DNA from: Sulfurimonadaceae bacterium
GTDB taxonomy: Bacteria; Campylobacterota; Campylobacteria; Campylobacterales; Sulfurimonadaceae
Direction: 5' to 3'
Length of the DNA stretch: 13,509 nucleotides
Assembly: GCA_030610325.1 (NCBI GenBank)
Contig: JAUWRZ010000021.1
Coordinates: 1-13,509 of the forward strand
Positions within the stretch are counted from its first letter, which is position 1. Each line of letters starts with the position of its first letter. A program made the position numbers and the translations under genes. The notes beneath the pieces were generated by a model, which saw nothing but the letters and a program-made list of their open reading frames with translations, searched no databases and was not told the DNA's origin. Of the stretch, positions 6,592-11,453 are shown piece by piece.

Positions 6592-7804
6592 ATACAGTAA
6601 GTGCCTTACCGATATAGATCCTGTCGGATTTCATATGGTTGATCTGTTTGAGCTTCTCGACCTTGACACGAAAATGTCTAGCGATCGCGATCAGCGTATC
6701 CCCTTTCTTGACGATATAATCCGTGTCACTGTCCATCGAGGGTTTCTGTACAGGAATGATCAACTTCTGCTTCAATCGCAGCACACTGCCTTTGATGTTG
6801 TTGAAGTCTTTGATGACTTTATAGGAGATACTATATTTCTTACCCAGCTTTATGAGGTTGTCCCCACTTTTGACAGTGTGGACGAGATAGAGTTTCTGAA
6901 GGTCAGCAGGTCTATAGTCACTCTTGAACTTTGCAAGTTTTATCGTGGGAATATAGAGATCGTACCGCTTGGCATAAGGCGGGACGAAATCATACTCAAG
7001 TTGATGGTTTAGCTTTTTCAGATCACGATAAGGCATCTGCAAGATACGCGCAAGTCGTGAAAGCCGCTCACCCTTTGGCAGTTTCACCGTTGTCAACGGG
7101 TAGGCATTAGCACGGTTCAACAGATGGTCGAACTCACTTTTTGCCAGATAGGCCTCATCACTGCCTATCAGTGCTTTGACAATGATCTTACGTATGTAAA
7201 GACGGCTTTCAGGCGGAAGATACATTTTTTTTGGGTCAAGCAGTGTAGTAAGGTCTTTTGTCCCGGCACGCTTGATGGCTTGGTTCATCCGTCCCTCACC
7301 ACAATTATATGCCAATGCTGCAAGATACCATCTTCCAAACTTATCATGAAGGTAAGTCAGATGTTTTACTGCTGCCTCAGTCGATTTGACCAGGTCTCGA
7401 CGCTCGTCCACATAGTCATCGATCTTCAGACCATACCTTTTTCCAGTCTCAGGCATAAACTGCCAGAGACCCGCTGCACTCTTGTTTGAAAGTGCTTTTG
7501 CCGAGAAGTTTGATTCAGCCATCGCTAAAAATAGAAACTCTTCAGGTATCTCTGATCTTGACAAGATCCGGGTGATCTTGGGAATAAACATATAACCATT
7601 GTCCATAGCCCGAAAAAAGGAGTGGTAGTGGTTGTGCGTACGCCTTTTTTTCTTCAGTTCACTTAAGACCGGGTCTTTTAAAAAACTTGCGTCGATATCG
7701 AAAGACCTTAGTACCGACACCTCTCGTTCATGACTGGTGTCAAATGTCAATGCACCAAACAGCAAGGCTGGAAAAAATGATATAAAGGCAGTGATCTTTT
7801 TCAT
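6584..7804 (-). CDS. mltD: Lytic murein transglycosylase D (SLT domain plus two LysM)
   Basis: This periplasmic enzyme cuts the MurNAc-GlcNAc bond, forming 1,6-anhydro ends. Numbered from the ATG at 7804 (406 residues): signal peptide 1-18; SLT catalytic domain at about 70-220 with the catalytic glutamate Glu97 in AMAESNFS, then SAAGLWQFMP and ALAYNCGEGR; and two C-terminal LysM repeats at about 307-351 and 362-404, each with a KSGDNL or KKGDTL core, for glycan binding. Unlike E. coli MltD there is no lipobox cysteine after the signal peptide, so it is probably soluble in the periplasm. ATGs lie at 7810 and 7804; CAGG at 7811-7814 touches the first and is six bases from the second, which gives the usual MKKI start. 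It is the first gene of the long unit and follows a recognisable promoter. Confidence 0.95.
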   Translation of the reverse strand: MKKITAFISFFPALLFGALTFDTSHEREVSVLRSFDIDASFLKDPVLSELKKKRRTHNHYHSFFRAMDNGYMFIPKITRILSRSEIPEEFLFLAMAESNFSAKALSNKSAAGLWQFMPETGKRYGLKIDDYVDERRDLVKSTEAAVKHLTYLHDKFGRWYLAALAYNCGEGRMNQAIKRAGTKDLTTLLDPKKMYLPPESRLYIRKIIVKALIGSDEAYLAKSEFDHLLNRANAYPLTTVKLPKGERLSRLARILQMPYRDLKKLNHQLEYDFVPPYAKRYDLYIPTIKLAKFKSDYRPADLQKLYLVHTVKSGDNLIKLGKKYSISYKVIKDFNNIKGSVLRLKQKLIIPVQKPSMDSDTDYIVKKGDTLIAIARHFRVKVEKLKQINHMKSDRIYIGKALTVYD

Positions 7805-7837
7805 AGTCATCCTGTTTTTTAATGTGATATATTATGT

Positions 7838-7866
7838 ATTATAGCGTGATCACTCTAAAGAGGTAA
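7838..7866 (-). promoter_or_regulatory. Candidate sigma-70-type promoter for the mltD-to-mrdA unit
   Basis: On the minus strand a perfect TATAAT lies at 7843-7838. A poor -35 match, TTACCT, lies 17 bases upstream at 7866-7861, in an A/T-rich region. Campylobacterota housekeeping promoters often lack a conserved -35 box, so the weak -35 does not count strongly against it. Predicted initiation is near 7831, leaving a leader of about 25 bases to the mltD ATG at 7804. This is the only gap before the next ten genes and so the natural promoter site. Based on pattern only. Confidence 0.5.
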
Positions 7867-7884
7867 TAAAATTTAAAAAGCGGA

Positions 7885-7906
7885 TTTTACCATTATTTGG
7901 TTAAAA
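7885..7906. repeat. A/T-rich inverted repeat between tatD and mltD
   Basis: On the plus strand the arms TTTTACCA (7885-7892) and TGGTTAAAA (7898-7906) flank TTATT and pair except for one bulged T. It lies just after the tatD stop and about 20 bases upstream of the candidate mltD -35 box. It could be a weak transcription stop after tatD, or a regulator-binding site for mltD. The stem has few G/C pairs, so it would be a poor intrinsic terminator. The rest of the 118-base gap is A/T-rich and shows nothing else. Confidence 0.3.
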
Positions 7907-7928
7907 AGAGCATGGGAATCAGCAAATA

Positions 7929-8705
7929 TTATGAAATATTAAATAATAATTTTGCATTTTCAGTAGTCAAAGTGTCGATCTGCTCTCTACTGTGATCTAG
8001 TAGTCCCGCCATCTTCTCAGATACCAGGGTCGTATAGAGCGGCTCATTTCTTTTTCCCCTAAAAGGATGCGGAGTAAGATAGGGGCCGTCTGTCTCGATA
8101 AGAAGTCTTTCCAAAGGTATCTTTGGCAAGACATTGACCAGTTTACGCGCGTTCTTGAACGTCAGCACTCCGCCGATGCCAAAGTAGAAACCTTTCTCAG
8201 CCAGAGAGAGTAGCTCATCATCAGCGTTATAGCAGTGTAGTACACCGCCGACCTCTTCGGCCTCCTCTTCGAGTAAGATGGCTTTAGAGTCTCTACTGGC
8301 ATCACGGATATGGATGATCAGTGGAAGACGATGCTTTTTTGCCACTCTGACCTGTGCTCTGAACACCTCTTTTTGTCTCTCTTTCTCGCTCTCTTTCTCC
8401 TCATCACTACCCTCAAGCCGGTAGTAGTCCAGTCCACACTCACCGACTGCGACACACTTGGGATGAGAGAGATAAGCATCAAAGTCCAGACTCTCATATT
8501 TTTCCATATCGTACGGATGTACACCCACCGCAAAAAAGATATGTGGATATCTCTCTGAGAGTTCAACAGCGCGATCAAGCGTATCAGGATCAGCACCGGG
8601 GATGATGAAGCGTTCTACACCACCCTCTTCCGCCCGCTCCAACAGAGCATCCAGGTCCTCTCTGTAACGTTCATCATCAAGATGTATGTGTGTGTCGATT
8701 ATCAT
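7929..8705 (-). CDS. tatD: TatD-family metal-dependent hydrolase / DNase
   Basis: This is a cytoplasmic TIM-barrel amidohydrolase of 258 residues. Characterised TatD proteins are 3'-5' exonucleases acting on DNA or RNA, linked to repair of oxidative damage; they are not part of the Tat export machine. Metal ligands are all present: DTHIHLD with His6 and His8, VGECGLDYYR with Glu89, His132 in IIHIRDA, His157 in VLHCYN, and Asp206 in IETDGPYLTPHPFRGKRNE. The ATG overlaps the stop of the small membrane gene as ATGA, with AGGA-type sequences 3-10 bases upstream. An acidic-basic stretch at 98-114 (GSDEEKESEKERQKE) is a surface helix. Neighbourhood with recN fits a DNA-repair role, but the exact substrate cannot be read from sequence. 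Confidence 0.93.
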   Translation of the reverse strand: MIIDTHIHLDDERYREDLDALLERAEEGGVERFIIPGADPDTLDRAVELSERYPHIFFAVGVHPYDMEKYESLDFDAYLSHPKCVAVGECGLDYYRLEGSDEEKESEKERQKEVFRAQVRVAKKHRLPLIIHIRDASRDSKAILLEEEAEEVGGVLHCYNADDELLSLAEKGFYFGIGGVLTFKNARKLVNVLPKIPLERLLIETDGPYLTPHPFRGKRNEPLYTTLVSEKMAGLLDHSREQIDTLTTENAKLLFNIS

Positions 8706-8914
8706 ATATCCTGTCCTTGTGTCTCTATCTTATCATCATCTGTTGGGCGTTCATCTCTCTTATCTCTTAGTCTACGCACATGCTGGATGTTGCGTATCAT
8801 CAAAACAATAAAAAAGAGAGAGCCTGCCAGTGCCATCAGACCTACCGGGGTATTTCCGGCCATCATAGCATTAAAAGCAAAGATAGCCAGCACCACTGCT
8901 ATTACTAGGCACAT
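8702..8914 (-). CDS. Small two-helix membrane protein, function unknown
   Basis: The product is a 70-residue protein that I do not recognise. The first half has two hydrophobic segments, at about 2-17 (LVIAVVLAIFAF) and 23-41 (PVGLMALAGSLFFIVLMI), separated by a short turn NAMMAGNTP. The second half, from RNIQHVRRLRDKRDE on, is basic then acidic and hydrophilic, and would lie in the cytoplasm by the positive-inside rule. It is supported as a real gene by GGAGAG six bases before the ATG, a 10-base overlap with recN and an ATGA overlap with tatD. Many Campylobacterota genomes carry a similar small membrane gene among housekeeping genes, but I cannot name a family. No role in repair should be assumed from its neighbours. 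Confidence 0.75.
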   Translation of the reverse strand: MCLVIAVVLAIFAFNAMMAGNTPVGLMALAGSLFFIVLMIRNIQHVRRLRDKRDERPTDDDKIETQGQDI

Positions 8915-10443
8915 CGGGCACTCTCCAATAGCTCTTTTGCCAGCTCTCTCGCCTCAGGTGTGATGGTATCACCACTGACCATACGGGCTATCTCATCGAT
9001 ACGCTCCTCTTTACCAAGGAGTATCGCACGACTGACTTTCTCTTTAGTCACAAGAAAATGCTGCTGTCCCATAGCAGTAAGTTGGGGCTGATGAGAGACT
9101 ACAAAGACCTGAAAGTAGGCACTAAGCTGACAAAGTACCCGTGCTACGCTCATAGACTCCTCACCACTGAGGTTGGCATCGATCTCATCAAGCATCAGCA
9201 CACCACCTTGAGACTTCATGGTCTGTGTCTTTGCCGCAAGCAGTGCAAGACGAAGTCTGTTGAACTCACCAGCACTGACACTCTTCAAAGAAGTGCCCTG
9301 TAGCTCAAGTTCGACACTATCCTGACCCAGAGGTCCAAAATCACCTCGAGAGAGACTCAGCTCTGCGCCTTTAAGATAGAGCTGTCTCAAGTAACCGTTG
9401 AGTATCTCATTGACATCATATAAGACTTCACTGCGACTCAATGAGAGGGTGGTGACCAGTTCGATCAGCGTAGCATAACGACTATCTATCTCTTTTTGTA
9501 ATGCACTTTTTCTGGAATCGAAATTATCATACTTCTCAAGCTCAGCTGCTTTTTGATCTCGGTAGTGCAGTGCCTTCTCAATACTTCCATAGCGCCGTTC
9601 AAGATCAGAAAGCTGTTCGAGTCTGTCAAGGACCTCTTCGATATTGATATCCTCTATCTCATCGAATGAGCGCCTTGCACTATCAAACTGGACCCGTAGT
9701 TCGTTCATCGCATCATCAAAAAAGGCACTCTCTATGTCCATGCTTTGCAGTGCCTCAGAGACAAGGTACTCCTGTTCAAAGATGGACTCTGCCAGTGTTA
9801 TCTTCTCATCTGCCTTATCTTTCATGGAGAGGGCTTTCTTGATCTCGACAAGCCGCTCATACTCATTAGGCTCCGGAGAGATCTTATCGATCTTCTCTAC
9901 CTCAAAAGCGGCAAACTCTCTCAGGTCGAAGATACGTTTCTCCTCACGTTCAAGCTCTGCCATCTCATGGCGTGCCCGATTATAGGTAGAGAACTCGACC
10001 TTATAATCATGGATCGTCGTAAGGTGTTCTGGCTTCTCAAGTGCTATCTGCGCATCAAACAGACCCAGCAGGCTCTCCTGCTCAAAATCACTGTAATCTT
10101 TCAGACTCAGGTGCCGTAGATACTGCTTGGAGATATTACGAAGTGCACGCTTTGAGACACTTTGGTTGTTGATGAAATAGCGCACGTTCTCCCGCTTGAC
10201 CTGCTTGAAGGTATTGCGCTCTTCATTGACCAGACCTGTCAACTCCTCATCAAGTCTCCATGAGAGTGTGGACTCACCGATCTCCGCCAGGGGGTCATCA
10301 AAGCCGACAGAACCAAGGATCGAGCGCATCAACAAAGATTTTCCACTTCCACTGGGACCGGAAAAGACAATAAGGCCAGGGTCAAGCTCTAGCTCCACCT
10401 CATCAAAAGAGAGGCAGGCACGCATATAGAAACGTTCGATCAT
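8905..10443 (-). CDS. recN: DNA repair protein RecN (SMC-like ATPase)
   Basis: This is an SMC-like ATPase that binds DNA ends and helps double-strand-break repair by recombination. At 512 residues it is shorter than E. coli RecN (about 550), as expected for this phylum. The N-terminal head has Walker A GPSGSGKS (29-36), differing from the usual GETGAGKS. A long central coiled coil runs from about 150 to 350. The C-terminal head has the ABC signature VSAGEFNRLRLALL (from 389), Walker B VLMLDEID (415-422) and the switch histidine in VVSHQPQ (His451). All ATPase motifs are intact. The ATG overlaps the nadK stop as ATGA and follows a G-rich GGGGTGAGGG sequence. RecN rather than SbcC or SMC is chosen from the size, short coil and DANLSGEES after Walker B. 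The nadK-recN pairing is common in bacteria. Confidence 0.94.
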   Translation of the reverse strand: MIERFYMRACLSFDEVELELDPGLIVFSGPSGSGKSLLMRSILGSVGFDDPLAEIGESTLSWRLDEELTGLVNEERNTFKQVKRENVRYFINNQSVSKRALRNISKQYLRHLSLKDYSDFEQESLLGLFDAQIALEKPEHLTTIHDYKVEFSTYNRARHEMAELEREEKRIFDLREFAAFEVEKIDKISPEPNEYERLVEIKKALSMKDKADEKITLAESIFEQEYLVSEALQSMDIESAFFDDAMNELRVQFDSARRSFDEIEDINIEEVLDRLEQLSDLERRYGSIEKALHYRDQKAAELEKYDNFDSRKSALQKEIDSRYATLIELVTTLSLSRSEVLYDVNEILNGYLRQLYLKGAELSLSRGDFGPLGQDSVELELQGTSLKSVSAGEFNRLRLALLAAKTQTMKSQGGVLMLDEIDANLSGEESMSVARVLCQLSAYFQVFVVSHQPQLTAMGQQHFLVTKEKVSRAILLGKEERIDEIARMVSGDTITPEARELAKELLESARCA

Positions 10444-11297
10444 CCCTCACCCCAGCTAAGCTTCTCCTTAAGGACCTCAAAGTAGTTAAAATCTTTTCTA
10501 TGTATCAGGTGGGCAGATTCAGCTGCGAGGTGTATCTCTATGCTGTCACCGTCACCAAACTCATAGATATCCTGTCCATCAATGATCGCCAGGGCACTTT
10601 TATCTGGTGTCTTGACCTCAATAGGAAAGTGACCAGGCATGACAACGGGGCGCTGAGTCAGCGAATGTGGTGAGATCGGTGTAAGTACAAACACCTGTGT
10701 CTGAGGAAAGAGGACAGGACCACCGGAAGAGAGGTTATAGGCAGTCGATCCTGTCGGTGTAGCGATGATGACACCGTCACCATAGTAGGTATTGAACGAT
10801 CTGCCATCGACAAAGGTCTCAAGGTGGATCATCTTTGAGATGGTAGGTCGGGTAAGGACGATATCGTTAAAAGCTATCACACGTTTCTCACCATTGGCAG
10901 TCTTTATGGTCGCTTGGAGCATAGCACGCTTATCGATGCGATAGTCACCTCGTTTAAGCTTCTGGACAAACTCATCCAGCTCCATCGACGAGATGTCTGA
11001 TAGAAAACCAAGTTTACCCGCGTGGATGCCAAGCACAGGCATCTGATACTTATAAGAGCGTCGCACGGTGGAGATAAGCGTCCCGTCACCTCCAATAGCG
11101 ACAAGGATGTCACAACTTTGACAGAGCATATCGAACTCCTGTCCAAGTACACCGATCATACTCCCACTCGTACTGTCGATCACGGTGTCAATACCATGGA
11201 CAGCGAAGACTGACTTCACGTGGAAGAACATACTTTTCAGTTCCGGTGTGGAAGGACGCAGGATGATGCCGACTTTAGTGATAGACTCAAGTTTCAA
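10440..11297 (-). CDS. nadK: NAD kinase
   Basis: This cytoplasmic enzyme phosphorylates NAD to NADP, the only route to NADP in most bacteria. The family motifs are present: GGDGT at 69-73, the ND motif at 144-145 (the NE/D position that contacts the ribose, here Asp), and the glycine-rich conserved region beginning GDGVIIATPTGSTAYNLS at 173. The length of 285 residues is typical. The start is a TTG at 11297, with AAGGT seven bases upstream; no ATG or GTG lies close enough, and starting at the next Met (residue 23) would remove the first strand VGIILRP, so the TTG is well supported. It is the first gene of the nadK-recN-membrane protein-tatD unit. A rare start codon may lower its translation. 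Confidence 0.94.
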   Translation of the reverse strand: MKLESITKVGIILRPSTPELKSMFFHVKSVFAVHGIDTVIDSTSGSMIGVLGQEFDMLCQSCDILVAIGGDGTLISTVRRSYKYQMPVLGIHAGKLGFLSDISSMELDEFVQKLKRGDYRIDKRAMLQATIKTANGEKRVIAFNDIVLTRPTISKMIHLETFVDGRSFNTYYGDGVIIATPTGSTAYNLSSGGPVLFPQTQVFVLTPISPHSLTQRPVVMPGHFPIEVKTPDKSALAIIDGQDIYEFGDGDSIEIHLAAESAHLIHRKDFNYFEVLKEKLSWGEG

Positions 11298-11396
11298 AAG
11301 CTGACCTTTATACGCTATTTAGATATCAGTCCAAAGCCGGTATGTTCAGGTCTCTGGTACTTCTCTCTGTTCTACGGATTATGTTATATTTGTGTC

Positions 11397-11402
11397 ATTA
11401 TA
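11397..11402 (-). promoter_or_regulatory. Candidate -10 box for the nadK-recN unit
   Basis: A perfect TATAAT occurs on the minus strand at 11402-11397 inside the 156-base gap between the signalling gene and nadK. No convincing -35 hexamer lies 16-18 bases upstream, which is common in Campylobacterota. Initiation near 11390 would give an untranslated leader of roughly 93 bases before the TTG start. I see no riboswitch-like or attenuator structure in that leader. Support is from pattern and position only. Confidence 0.4.
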
Positions 11403-11417
11403 ACCAAAACAGCTCAT

Positions 11418-11438
11418 CAGCCAGGAGAAATATGGCTG
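11418..11438 (-). terminator. Possible weak terminator hairpin after the HD-GYP gene
   Basis: On the minus strand CAGCCA (11438-11433) and TGGCTG (11423-11418) form a perfect 6-base-pair stem with a 9-base loop, 16 bases past the stop codon. The expected run of T is short and offset (GCTGTTTTGG ten or so bases later), so it is a poor intrinsic terminator. It could instead be a chance repeat or a protein-binding site just upstream of the candidate nadK promoter. Confidence 0.3.
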
Positions 11439-11453
11439 TGTGCCTCAGTATGA

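Noticed and set aside
6536..7012. A 158-codon plus-strand frame opposite mltD and the start of rlpA
   Set aside because: It mirrors the LysM region of mltD; no promoter or ribosome-binding site is evident.
7811..7928. A small RNA or short gene between tatD and mltD
   Set aside because: The gap is A/T-rich with only a weak inverted repeat and a promoter-like box. No open frame with a ribosome-binding site was found.
11298..11453. Riboswitch ahead of nadK
   Set aside because: No known aptamer core or strong terminator/anti-terminator pair is visible. Only a six-base-pair hairpin is present, and it lies upstream of the likely transcription start.
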